From Acanthamoeba sp. SK_2022b (Eukaryota > Discosea > Longamoebia > Acanthamoebidae): 64,000 bases of DNA. The notes below the pieces were generated by a model. The model ran no database searches, was not told the DNA's origin, and saw only the letters and a list, made by a program, of their open reading frames with translations. Where the stretch lies: assembly GCA_027943245.1 (NCBI GenBank), contig JANDJZ010000063.1, positions 62,001 through 126,000 on the forward strand. Reading direction: 5' to 3'. Positions within the stretch are counted from its first letter, which is position 1, and each line of letters begins with the position of its first letter. The translations under genes and the position numbers were made by a program. Of the stretch, positions 24,214 to 35,478 are shown one piece after another.

Positions 24214-25128
24214 ATGGCACGAACTACCAACAAGAAGGGGCTCGGCAAGGACGCCAAAAAGAACAAGAAGACCAAGAAGACCAGCAGCGGCCATCAGCTG
24301 TGTAAGAGGTGCAGCAGGCGCTTTGGATCGAACGCGTGTGCCAAGAGGTTGTGTGGTTCGTGTTGCCCTCTCGGGGGCGGGCATCAGCGCGAATGCGTGG
24401 CGCACCTCTCCCTGCGTCGAGCGGCCAAGCGGAAGCAGGGCGCCTACCTGCTGGTCGCCTCAGTCAACCGGCTCAAGCGCGAGGAGAGCTCCGCGCTCGC
24501 GTTGAGGAAGGCCAAGAGGAGCAGCACGTCCAAGCGCCTTGCCAAGCGCTTGAAGACGCCCTCCACCGCCGACGAATGTGACGATCACGGCGACGAGGGC
24601 AGTGGCCACGAGGGCGACGACGAGATAGAAGTGGTGGCACAGGAAAACGATGGCCACGACGCCACCTGGTGTGACATCAGCGGAGCGCCCACGCTGGAGG
24701 CCCTGGTGGCGATGCAGGCCGAGGAGATTGCCAAGCTGCGGCGGGAGCTCAAACACACGCGGCACGCGCACGAACGGCTCAAGCGCAAGCGCATCAAGGT
24801 CGAGCAGGGCCTGTGCATCATCTGCGAGGAGCGGGGCCTCGGCGTGCTGCTGGTGCCCTGCGGCCACTGCTACTGCCGTGAGTGCGTTGATTCGGCCCAG
24901 TCGTGTCCCGTGTGCCGCGCCAGCATCCGAAAGCGCCACAACTACCACCCGCCGGCCTACGTCTGCGACGACGCCGTGCTGGCCATGATGCCGGCCCTCC
25001 CGCCGTCCAAGCTGTCGACTGCGCAGCCCTCGATGATGATGGCCACGGCAGCCGAAGACGGCGACGAGGACGAGTTTGTGCTGCGGCGCAGGAGCGCCGC
25101 CAACCCGCACCGTGTCCTCTTTGTCTGA
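24214..25128 (+). CDS. C-terminal RING finger protein, probable E3 ubiquitin ligase
   Basis: A single uninterrupted frame of 304 residues, unusual here because every clear neighbour has introns. The N-terminus is very basic (MARTTNKKGLGKDAKKNKK), followed by a Cys/His cluster (CKRCSRRFGSNACAKRLC, CCPLGGGHQREC) at residues 29-66 that may bind zinc. A Lys/Arg-rich stretch and an acidic segment (about 115-145) lead to a coiled coil (about 165-195). The RING is C3HC4 of the IAP/MDM2 type: CIICEERGLGVLLVPCGHCY, then CREC and SCPVC (residues 205-242). It likely recruits an E2 to ubiquitinate partners, perhaps in the nucleus given the basic leader. The start at the second in-frame ATG-like position (aagATGGC) fits the context. 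Confidence 0.8.
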   Translation: MARTTNKKGLGKDAKKNKKTKKTSSGHQLCKRCSRRFGSNACAKRLCGSCCPLGGGHQRECVAHLSLRRAAKRKQGAYLLVASVNRLKREESSALALRKAKRSSTSKRLAKRLKTPSTADECDDHGDEGSGHEGDDEIEVVAQENDGHDATWCDISGAPTLEALVAMQAEEIAKLRRELKHTRHAHERLKRKRIKVEQGLCIICEERGLGVLLVPCGHCYCRECVDSAQSCPVCRASIRKRHNYHPPAYVCDDAVLAMMPALPPSKLSTAQPSMMMATAAEDGDEDEFVLRRRSAANPHRVLFV

Positions 25129-25428
25129 GTCTGCGACAAAGGAGGGAGCAGGAGCCACGCGTAGACGAGTCGCGCCGGCTCAACTGTACATAGTGCCCCC
25201 CTCCCGCAAGCGCAGTTGCAAAGATGTGTGACGGGATCCTTTGAGACTCTCACGTTGCATTTCCAACTCGATGTAATACATCAAGCTTGTCCCTGTACCC
25301 GTCCTCATTTCTTGGAGCTTTTCCCGCATTTTCTTCTCTCGAGTTTCTCGGTTCTCCGTTCTTTCTGTTCTTTCCATTGTTTGCTGGTTCGCCCATCGGA
25401 GTGAAAGTTGTCGAGATTGCAAGACAAG

Positions 25429-27974
25429 ATGGGTCGCAACAGTACGTGTTTCAAAACATCTTTTTCAATTGATTCCATTCACAGTTGTTCATTATTCAAA
25501 TTGAACGAAGAGATTGAAGCAAATTATTACAGATGAGGACGATTTATTGAGCGTGAGCATCTATTTTAATTTATTTTTCCGGTGCAGAGCAACATGTGAG
25601 CAAGCGAGAGCAACTGCGCAGCAAGAACAAGAAGTACGTCGAGAACAAGGAGAAGCAAAAGCTGCAGAGTAAAGAGGCCAAGAAGGACCCCACCAAGCGC
25701 AAAGGTACCACTCCCTGGTTCATTTCAATTCCTATTAATTAAAAATAATAATTATATTTTATTATTATTTGAATTATAAGCTCATAAAATTCGTGTGCCG
25801 GCAGAGCTGAAGAAGGACCCGGGTTTGCCCAATTTGGCGCCCTTCAAGCAGACCTTCACCGCGCGGCTCGAGCGCATGGCCGAGAAGAGCGAAAAACAGC
25901 GTGATAGGCAGGTACAGCTCAACCTTATCCCTTTAGGAGGAGAACCAGTGAGCACAGGTCTCCACACCGCTCACGATCCTATCGCTGTGGCGTGCCCCGC
26001 GGAACAGAAGAAGGATAGGGAGCGAGTGCTGGAGGAGCAGCGCAAGCAGATGTCGATGCACGAGCTGGTCAGAAATGCCATGGACCGCGAGCGGTCCTTC
26101 TTCCAAAAGGAGGAGGGCCGGGGCGTGGAATCGCTTCAGACCATGACCGACAGTATGTGTGCCCCCATTTCTCTCAAAGTGCTTGTTTGCTAACAAAACC
26201 AACACTCGTGGTCTTGTTTTGGTGTGAAGGCTCCAAGAAGGCCTTCTTCAGGGAGTTCAAGAAGGTGATCAAGGCCGCTGATGTCATCCTGGAGGTACTC
26301 GCGCGTGCCTCTCTCGTGGTCGTGTGAACTGTCGACGTTTCCTGCCAGAGTGCACTCACCTCTCTGGCCTGGCTCGTGCGGACAGGTGCTCGATGCCCGC
26401 GATCCGTTGGGCTGCAGGTGTCTCGACGTGGAGCAGATGATCATCACCCAGGATCCCAACAAGAAGATCATCCTCATCCTCAACAAGATCGGTACGCACA
26501 GTGCGCCACTTGCCACTCTGTCCCACAATGTGAGCTCACTGCGTGCTTGCGTTGTTGGATGGTTGTATAGATCTGGTGCCGAAGGAGAACGTGGAGAAGT
26601 GGCTCAAGTACCTGCGTAACGATTTCCCCACGCTGGCCTTCAAGTGCTCCACCCAGAAGAAGGGCAAGATCGCTCAGGCGGCTGTCTCCTCCTCCAGCAT
26701 CGAGACGAGTGAGTGTCTCGGGGCCGATTCGCTCATTCAGCTCCTCAAGAACTATTCTCGCTCGCTCAACCTGAAGACCTCCATCACCGTCGGCATCATC
26801 GGTACACGCTCGCCCAGTATCGGTTGCCATATTTTGTGTGTTGTGGTAATGTTTGCTAATCGTTTTTCAAATTATCTTTATTTAATATATTCATTATTAT
26901 TATTATTATTATTGGCAATTGGATAGGTTACCCGAACGTGGGCAAGAGCAGTTTGATCAACAGCTTGAAGCGAGAGCGTGCCGTAGGCGTGGGCGCCACT
27001 CCCGGCTACACGCGCGCCATGCAGGAGGTGCACATCGACAAGCACGTCAAGCTGCTGGATTGTCCCGGTATCGTGTTCTCCGAGAGCTCGTCCGAGTCCG
27101 ACCTGGTGCTCCGCAACTGCATCAAGGTCGAGCAGATCACCGATACCGTCAAGCCCGGTACGCTACCGCCGTTACTTCTTTATCTTCATTACTGTCTGCT
27201 TGCAATTCTCATACAAAATATTTATTTAATTCAATTATTTTATCGTTCTCACGTCCTTTGCGCTGTGTTGCTTGCAGTTGACCTGATCCTCAGTCGATGC
27301 CGAAGGGAGAAGCTGATGGAGATGTACAAGATTCCCATCTACCACGACGTGCGGGAATTCCTCTGCCACATTGCGCACAAGCGCGGCAAGCTTGGCAAGG
27401 TATGCGACCGTTTGTGGATTATTTTTTATTTCTCAATTGTTGTTGAAGCAACTCCTGCTCGCCTTACCCATCACGATCGTCGCCTTGGCCAGGGTGGTGT
27501 GCCCGAGTACGAGGCCGCAGCGCGCACGGTGCTGCAGGACTGGAACTCGGGCAAGATCGCGTTCTACACCGAGCCTCCGAAGGAGCGGAAGGGCATCCAC
27601 GTGTCGGCGCAGGTCGTGTCCCAGTTCTCGGAGGAGATCAAGCTCAACGAGATTTTCGTCAACGAGGACTCCTCGGGTACCACGCCCTCACACAACTGCA
27701 GCGACGGCGTACGTGAAATGACAGGCGCGTGTGCATGCGCGCAGTGCTTTCTGGTCTCGCGGACACGGACAGCGGCCGCTTCATGTCGATGGGCACTAGC
27801 GTGTTCTCGTCGACCGTAGACACGAATCTCATGCGGCACCTGGGCACGGAGATGGAGGACATGGGCCCGGACGACGACGACGATGACAAGACGACGATCC
27901 AGCAAACGGTAGCGCATCACCTCCCCTCATCATCACACCATCATCATCCCACCTTGCTTGTCCATGCTCATGGC

Positions 27975-28048
<74 letters not shown>

Positions 28049-28557
28049 AGCGATACCTTGTGCGAGGTGACGAGAACCCGACCGCTGCGGATGGCATGCT
28101 CGAGGAACAGCAGACCGGGGACGCTCTGGAGGCCAACGCCACGCTCATCCAGCAGCGCAAGCTCCTCGAGGATGAGGACAAGATCAACCCGCAGACGCAG
28201 AAGGAGCGAAGGAAGCAGATCAAGATGCTCCGAAAGATGAAGAGGAAGGGCAAGGAGACGATGGGCATGGCCATGCTGGGCGACGAGGACGAGGACGACG
28301 GGGAGGAGGATGACGACGAAGACGGTGTCGACTTCGACGACGGCCAGGTTGCCGATACGGTGGAGAGCGTCACCAGCCGGCTGGGCTTGTTCACGCCGGA
28401 CGACCTCATGAAGTTCCTCGAGACCAAGAAGGCCAACAAGAGGAAGAACAGGAAGGGCAAGCAAAAGGTCGAGGACGATGAGGAAGACGAAGAGGAGGAA
28501 GCCGGCGCCAACATGGACGAGGAAGAGGAGTTGTTCGACGTCGATGAGATGAACTAA
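25429..28557 (+). CDS. GNL3: nucleostemin / GNL3-type nucleolar GTPase (NUG1)
   Basis: Starts MGRN at 25429 (exon 1 is only 13 nt, ending 25441) and continues [16 protein letters not shown], the basic coiled GN3L-type N-terminus. The GTPase is circularly permuted as in YlqF/YawG proteins: G4 ILNKIDLVP (26490-26585) comes first, then G1 GYPNVGKSS (about 26925), G2 GATPGYT and G3 DCPGI. Later exons give [28 protein letters not shown] and the Asp/Glu-rich tail ending LFDVDEMN. The family works in 60S ribosomal subunit maturation in the nucleolus. About ten exons with short introns, one carrying a 72-bp GT tract. The acidic tail is long compared with yeast Nug1. Identification is firm. Confidence 0.9.
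26893..26913. repeat. (ATT)n microsatellite in a GNL3 intron
   Basis: Seven ATT units in the intron just before the exon encoding the P-loop. Confidence 0.85.
27976..28047. repeat. (GT)n microsatellite abutting a splice acceptor
   Basis: A pure 72-bp GT tract on the sense strand of GNL3 that ends directly at the acceptor (tgtgtcag) of the exon beginning RYLVRGDEN, so it occupies the place of the polypyrimidine tract. Confidence 0.95.
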
Positions 28558-28788
28558 AAACGGCTGTCCAGACACTGTTCTTTCTCCCACTGCTGCGTCG
28601 TATTTCCCAACCTCGCCCCCCCCCCAAATGCCACCCCCCAAGTGCCGGTTTGTTACAAAGTTTCGACCAACCGCCGCTCTGTGTCGACTTGTCGCGGACA
28701 GCAGGCGGCGGACAACCGCAACAAAACCGGCACACACCCCAACATCACCACACACACACCAATAACAACACAACACCAGCGACCTAAC

Positions 28789-30440
28789 ATGACGACTGCG
28801 CTGTTCCCACGCCATCTCTATTGGTCCCTGCTGAGCGAGTTGAAGGAGATCATAGTACCCGGGAGCTTCGTGGAACTTGTCCAGGACACTGGGAGGGCCT
28901 CTTTCAAGGGGAGGAACGCACAAGCCTCCAAAAAACGCTTCGATGAAGTAGTGAGGAGGCTCAAGCAAGCAGACGCTTTGAAAGCGGAGGAGTACGTTGA
29001 AGAGGCACGTACACCTTTCCTGCAGACTGTTGCTGGCATACTCAACCCCGGTTCTATCATCAGGGAACTACCTTGGGGCCTGCGTACAACCCTTCCGAAG
29101 TTGCGTTACTGCCCGTCACTGGTCATCAACCCAACGTGGTAGGGTCCTACAGCTGGAATATGGAAGTTGCGGACGAGCCCTACGAGGTTCCAGGACGATT
29201 GGTACCAAGTGGGCTGCCATAGAAGGCGTCGTGCTCGAAGCTGATTGTGCTCGGTGTGGCCACAGCGTGCCTACTGCGCACCTCGGACCCCTTTGTCTCT
29301 TGGCGGCCCTGATCATGAACCCTCCTCCTCTTCCTGGGAGGCCACGCGAGGCACCGCTACTGCGATGGAACCCATTGTCATGGCCTGCTGCGCTCTCAAG
29401 CCCTCCTTCTCAGTGCGTAGCCTCTTCTCATCCAATGATAACAAATGATCTTACAACTCCACCTCTGTGTCCAGTTGTCAGACTACCAGGTGGTGACCGA
29501 TAGGAATAACCTCCGGAAGATCTTCAGGTGGGCCTGTGGAGATCAGGCCCGCTGGCGCATCGACCTAGAGAAGTTGACGTCGGACACGATCGTCATGCTT
29601 AGATTCGACCCACCAGAGGAGAACGACTCCGACAGTCTGCGGCGCATAAGGAATAGCGGGTGGAGCTTCGAGGACGCTTGCTGTGGCGGCCTTCCCACTT
29701 CCGATTCCTACCGCACCCTGCTTGAATTCACCATGGCCGATATCAAGTTCCTCATGCGGTGCGAGATTGACGCCGCCATGCCGCACGAGCTCGAAGAGGC
29801 GCTGGCCAAGCTGTCCATCGGTGCATCTGCCCCGCTTCAAAAGGTGGAGGGCAGCGAGCGCGTGTTTCAACGTACGGACAATCCTCTCGCTCCGCAGTTC
29901 GTCGAGATCACATCGATGCGCCAAGAGCGTTTCAACAAGCCCCGGTACGTTGCACTGTCTCCTGTGAACGGGATGCTTACAGTGACACGCCCATTCACGC
30001 AGAGATCACAAAGAGATGAAGGACCGGTGGTTCCAGGCCTACCTTGCAGGCGTTGAGACGATGGTTTTCGGCCTGAAGAACGCTGTTGAGGTCTCCTCAA
30101 TAGTCGAGCTCACCCCTTCGCAGTTGCTGCAACGTTTTAGGGTGCGTGTTCATCGTCCTTGGATTCGCATTAGCCTGACCGCTTGTGCTGAGGCGCCATT
30201 TCTGCTTTCTAGATGGACCCATCGAAAGAGCTCAGCATAGCGATGGACGTCGTACGCTTCGTTAAGGACTACATGGCGAACGTGCCTGTAGGCTCGCAAC
30301 ATTCGCTGTTCTTTGAGCCCAACGACCACACACCCGCCATCAAGCTGCGGCAAAGACCCGAAGGCACCGAGCGGGCGTTCCCAGCCTACGTCTACGAAAA
30401 CCAATCCTTCTCTATCGTTGACATCGGGTCTGATGAGTGA
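28789..30440 (+). CDS. protein of a fungal-type family often labelled geranylgeranyl pyrophosphate synthetase
   Basis: Starts MTTALFPRHLYWSLLSELKE and is read through about six exons. Exon 1 probably ends at AEEY, joining in phase 0 to GTTLGPAYNPSEVALLPVTG. Later blocks are VGSYSWNMEVADEPYEVPGR, DYQVVTDRNNLRKIFRW, YRTLLEFTMADIKFLMRCEI and the C-terminus QSFSIVDIGSDE. The order GSY-W, a basic VPG-P, VTDRNN-RK and a central sheet with R-E-D is the pattern of a large fungal family carrying the GGPP synthetase label in databases. None of the Asp-rich motifs of true prenyl synthases is present, so that label should not be used. Function unknown. Intron limits other than those named are approximate. 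Confidence 0.6.
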
Positions 30441-30772
30441 TCATCTCCCCGAGGTTGTGGCCTATCGTTGACGCAAAAGAAATAAACATTTACTTGTTTT
30501 CTCGTGCCCCTTCGCGCATCTGTGCCATGGCGGCAGTCGTGGGTGCGTCCTCCTCGCCATAACGCTGGTGTACGTAGTGGCTGCAGCTCTCGGCGACCAC
30601 TCCTCCGAGGAAGGTTACTGGCCCCAGGGACTGGGGAACCCGACGACAGCCGGCCAGCAGCCGCCCGCCAGGTAGCACGACCAATGAAAAACAAGAAGCG
30701 AGGAGGCTGACGTAGTTTAGGGGACAACAGATAACATCGAGCGGGAACATGTTGTTGTGTATTGTGTCGCCT
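30441..30772. other. convergent intergenic region
   Basis: Lies between the stops of two convergent genes. An AATAAA at 30480-30485 serves as a likely poly(A) signal for the plus-strand gene. Minus-strand frames in the rest show no motif. Confidence 0.5.
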
Positions 30773-33700
30773 CTAGACTTTGTGGAACTTGCCCCAGGTG
30801 AGTCGGTTGAGCGCCCCATCTTTTCGCTTGGCGTTGGGTGACTTTCTGTCCACAGCCGAGGCCTCGCGACGCTGGTGGTGGTTGTTGGCCTCCTCCTCGC
30901 TGAAGCCACCAACGCTCTCGCTGAGAGCCAACAGCTGGTAGGGGTCGATGTCGGCGATGCCCATGCGCCTTCGGCCCAAGGTAGATGACCTGCTGTCATC
31001 TGCGTTGTCGGCCTCATCAGCGCTGTTCGAGTTCACCGAAGACACGCTTGACTGCTGCGTGCGACGGATGGGCTTGGTCTTGTGGTGCCGCGTGGGCAGC
31101 GGCAGCGAGCTGCGCATGCCCTCCGGGATACCGTTGTAGGCCGACCCCGCCGCGCTGCCGCTTTTGGTCCTCTGGCGGCCCTTGGGCGCCGGCGGCAGCT
31201 GGAAGGAGGAGAGGGCTTGGGCCCAGGCCGCCTCGTCGTAGGAATGCGACTTGGAAGAGGCGGAGCGGGGGCTGATGATGGGGCTGTAGGCCGACGACTC
31301 CAAAGGCGAAGACGAACCCAGGTCGGACATGGACATGGAGAGAAGGCTCGAATGCCCCGATCTCGGCGCCCGCAGCGAGGAGGAGAAAGTGGTGGTCGCC
31401 GTGAGGGTGGGGGACTGTTGCTTGGTGCTGGGCGGCGCGGCCCCGGCCGACGACGCCATCGGTGCAGGCGACCGCGTGGTCACGCCCGAAGACGAGGCAT
31501 AGGGCGCGAGAGCGGTGAGCGACTGAGACGACGCCATCACCTCCTCGGCCACCAGCGTGGCCATGCTGGACGGGACCGTCGGAGAGGTGGAGAGCGAGGC
31601 TCCGTTGCTGCCGCCGCCGCTGCTGGCGCTGCTGGAGTCGGAGAAGTTGGAGGTGGTGGGCGAATATGTGGACGAAGACGCGTGTCGTTGCCGCGTGGGG
31701 AAGAGCGACTCGAGCTTGCGATAAATTTCGCGGAAGGTGGGCCGGTCCTCGGGGTTCTCCTGTAGGCAGGGCACGATGATCTGCGTGAAGATGTCGTCGG
31801 GACAGCCATCGGGCTTGGCTAGCCTGACGCCATCGCGCACGGCGTCGACCACCTCCCGCGTCGCCATGTCCATGTAGGGGAGCGCGCCAAAGCTGAAGAT
31901 CTCCCACACCGTCACACCGAAGCTCCACACGTCGGACTTGACTGTGTATGGCTTGCCCATGAACACTTCAACGGCTGCCCCCCCCCAGGTTATGACGCAG
32001 GGGTTAGGCTGGTCCACCAACCTACGCACACGCACGACAGCCCACCAGGTGAGGTGGTCGGTACCAGTCCAGCGCACAGGGATGGTCTTCATCAGCTGCG
32101 GGTTGAGCTCGTCGGTGGAGAGTCGCGACAGCCCGAAATCGCACACCTTGACTCGGTAGACGTCGGATCGCTTGATCTCGAGCAAAAGGTTGCGCGCGGC
32201 CAGGTCGCGATGAATGATGCCGTGCGCCGCGAGGTGATCCATGCCCGCCGCGAGATCCTTGGTCATCTGTATCAGCGACTCCACGCTGATCGCATCCCTG
32301 TCGCACGAAATCGAATCGAGCGTTAGCCAGGTGCTCAGCGCAGCGCAAAGAGGTGGAAGGTTTACTTGTTCTGGATCAGATGCTTGTCGAGCGACCCGTC
32401 GGCCATGAACTCGGTGACTATGAAGAGCTGACCCGGACCCTCCGCGAGGCCAAAAAAGGTCACCACGTTGGGGTGCGCCGGCAGGTTTCTGCGGAGGAAC
32501 GGGAGGATAAAGTCAATACACTGCCCTCACGAGTGTTTGGCGGGAGGTGGATGGGGGGAGGACGTACGACATGATCTGCGCCTCAGCCAGAAATGCGGTC
32601 TTGTCGGTCGAACGGACTGACTTGATGGCGACCGTTGTTGTGCCTCGTAGTTGTCCCTGACGATGAATTAAATGAGCTACAGCTGTTCGAATAATTAAAC
32701 ATTTTTTTCAAAAAAAAAAAAAAAACACGGGCAAGGGAAGAGGTGGATATACCTCCCACACGTCTCCAAAGGCGCCCACCCCCAACTTATGTACAAAGGA
32801 AAGGTCGTTTTGGCTGATCGTGGCTTTCACTGCTTCTCCTGTAAATTTGAAGTGTGCGTTGTTGTGTGTTCAGGTGATGCGAAATCACAATCGTGCGCGT
32901 GTGGGCGCGAGACAAAGGGAGGGCACCGCGTGTACGTTTGGAAGTGTCCTGGATTCGTTGAATGTAATTGTACACGGCCAGGCGTATGGAGAGAGGCAAA
33001 CCCAGCTCCTGTGTGGTGAGGTTGAGTAATGGAATTTAACGTGTTCCGGTGTACCTCAATCTATGGGCAAGGCACAGGCCGACGTACCTGGAGGTCATCC
33101 TTGGTGAGGTGCTTGAGCATCTCGAACGAAATATTCGCATCCGAAAAGAGCTTCTCTCCCTCCCGCCCCAGATTGAGGCTTCTCACCATCTCGAGAAGCC
33201 GCGGGTCCAGTTGTTCGCTCGAGCCCTCGACCTGAAACGAGCCGCTCTTGGTGCCGTCGGGAAGGAGAAGAAGCGGTGAGGGTAGGAGGACGAGCGTGTG
33301 CCGAGGGCCGACCGCAATGTGCAGTGGCCTTGCGCTCGTCGTCGTGCCTCCCAATGGTCGAGGCAATTCGTGCGACGTGTTGGCCTTGCCAGCTGCTTTT
33401 TCCACCACACAGAATCAGTCAGTCGCAAGCATATGAAGAGAGAGAGAGAGAGAGAGAGAGTGGGTGAGAGAGAAGCCGAGGACGAACGCACCTGCTGCTC
33501 GCCCAGCGCCAAAGGTGTATATGACACCGCCATCGCTCACCGCGACCGAATGCCGCTCGCCGGCACCCACAAACTCGATCTTGGTATTGGCGAGCGCGTC
33601 GATCCGAACCGCGTCCCACACCGCCTTCTTAAAACCCTTACCCAGCCCTGCAGGGGAGAAGGAGAGCAGAGATGATTGTTGAGAACAAGCTGTGGGAAAC

Positions 33701-35070
33701 CTCGACACAGGAGCATGCAATCGTACCCAGACAGCCGACACGGTTTTTGCCCATCGCAAAGACTAGTCCGCCGGTGGTTAGTAGCAGCGTGTGCTTCATT
33801 CCCACCGCAATGCTCTTTATCGTGAGATGGCAAGTCGAGTCTATCCGTCGGGGAGTAGTCACCACATTTCTTCTTTCATTCGATGCTGCAATTTATTGAT
33901 ATTAATTATTTAAAAACACACATCGTTAGCAACCTTGTGTAATGGGCGGGAGGATAGCTTGCGTACATCGAGAAAGCCACAAATAGGATTTGGAGAGGTT
34001 GTTGTGACCAAGCCATGGGCCATTGGCTCCGAAGGAGTAGACTTGGCCCTCGCGGTCTATCGCGAAGCTCTGGTTGAAGCCTGCAGCGATATAGGTCATC
34101 GCGGTGCGTGTGACAACTTGCGTTGGTCGATGGTGGTCTTCCAGGCTGTCCACGCCCAAGGCTCCATAAGCGCCCTAGTTGGAGGGGGTGCACCACACGA
34201 GAAGGTGAGCATCCCCACCACCACACAGCACCTGAGCAACCTTGCCTTGAGCGGCCGAGCCATACCAGACCAAAGGCAAACACTTCTCCACTATCTGCAC
34301 ACGCACCAAAGCGACAGTGAGCGAGGAGCTGTTTGCTTATTTCTGCAGTGGTGACTAAGTTCGTATTATTGGGGTCGCACCGGCTAGAAGGAGGCTATGT
34401 TGGTCGCCAACGGCCACCTGCTTGATCACCTTCGGAAGGGAAACTTGCTTGGCGGTGTGGCAATTTTCTTCGTTGCCATGGCCCAGCTTGCCGTGTCGCC
34501 CTGCACCAGTTTTGCTCCGTCAGCAGACAGCAAGAAGGCACTAGAAGGTGCAAGGTTTGCATTTGGGGGGGGGGCATACCATCACCTACGCTGTAGACGC
34601 TTCGGTCGTCTGCAGGCAAACCAACAAAGAGGTTATTAGGTCGCTCGCTAAATCGAAGGAGGTGGCAGTAGATGAGGTCGCGCACGTGTGAGAAAGAGGG
34701 CATGACTCGGGCCCAAGGCTATGCTTGCAACTCGCAAGCCGGCCAGAGGGAAGGGTTGTGGTGCAGGCCACACCTCCTGCCCCACCAAGGCGCCTGCCCT
34801 ACCCCATCCCAGCACCGATCCATCCTCTGCAGGCCACGTTAGGTTGCAGAAGGTGAAGCAAGGGAGAGGAGGAAGGTTGCTGAGCAAATGAGAATCAGAA
34901 TGAGAATGAGAATGCGCACCAGCAATGGCAAGGGAGGAGCGAGGGCCAGCCACCAGGGCCACGACCTGGTGGGCGAGTGCTGGGTACTCGACACGCTCGG
35001 GCTGGGCAAGAGATGTGTTTTCGAATGAGTAGACGAATCGTTGCCGCCTCCCTGTGATCGGAGAATCCAT
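30773..35070 (-). CDS. RCC1-repeat, SAM-like and tyrosine-type protein kinase
   Basis: Starts MDSPITGRRQRFVYSFENTS at 35070. RCC1-type propeller blades fill about 35070-33440, for example GSVLGWGRAGALVGQEVWP, AGFNQSFAIDREGQVYSFG, GMKHTLLLTTGGLVFAMGKN and GERHSVAVSDGGVIYTFGAG. A SAM-like helical segment (VRSLNLGREGEKLFSD, LKHLTKDDLQ) lies near 33200-33090. The kinase (about 32760-31700) has VAIKSVRSTDKT, HGIIHRDLAARNLLLE, VCDFGLSRLS, PVRWTAVEVFMG and SDVWSFGVTVWEIFSFG. HRDLAARN, the VRW step and the SDVWSFG-G-PY block are tyrosine-kinase signatures. The APE Pro is Val here (AVE). A Ser-rich tail of about 300 residues follows, ending GKFHKV. Acanthamoeba is known to have phosphotyrosine signalling. 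Exon limits are approximate. Confidence 0.8.
33437..33460. repeat. (AG)n microsatellite in an intron
   Basis: Twelve AG units inside an intron of the RCC1-kinase gene; CT-rich on the transcribed strand. Confidence 0.85.
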
Positions 35071-35478
35071 GCAGATTCAAACTTCGAGAAATTCGAATTG
35101 CGCCAGATGTATGAATTAGAGCTTTCTCTCCGTAGCGTGTGGGTTGTGTACTCGCCCCACGTCTCCCTAAGACACGCAGAGCAACGTTACAACATACCGG
35201 CCCCGCGCAGAGAAAGAAGGTGCCCCCGCAAGTCGCCATGCCATGCTCGGTTCCCGACAGCAATGACGTCACAACTCGATAGCGCCACCCGCTTTTAGGT
35301 GAGCCGGCTGTTGGAGGCTGGAGTCTCCTAAGCGACGCGGACCTATCATTTTAAATGTGCCCAAACACAGGACAAACTGCCGAATGGGGAGTGGCGTGAC
35401 GCAACCTCCAGAGCAAAAGTGGGGTCAGTGAAGATACGACTTTCGCAACGAGAGGATTCGTGTTGGTCATCGAGACGT
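35071..35478. other. spacer between two minus-strand genes
   Basis: Carries the 5' leader and promoter of the RCC1-kinase gene and the 3' end of the SPRY-CLU-RCC1 gene. No motif, RNA gene or repeat recognised. Confidence 0.5.

Noticed and set aside
24460..25158. Minus-strand open frame of 232 codons
   Set aside because: Antisense of the RING gene; no motif, and the plus strand explains the codon bias.
27976..28047. Repeats considered as CRISPR-like or minisatellite arrays
   Set aside because: They are simple di- and trinucleotide runs without spacers.
31082..31765. Plus-strand Arg/Gly-rich frame of 227 codons
   Set aside because: Antisense of the Ser-rich tail of the tyrosine-type kinase.
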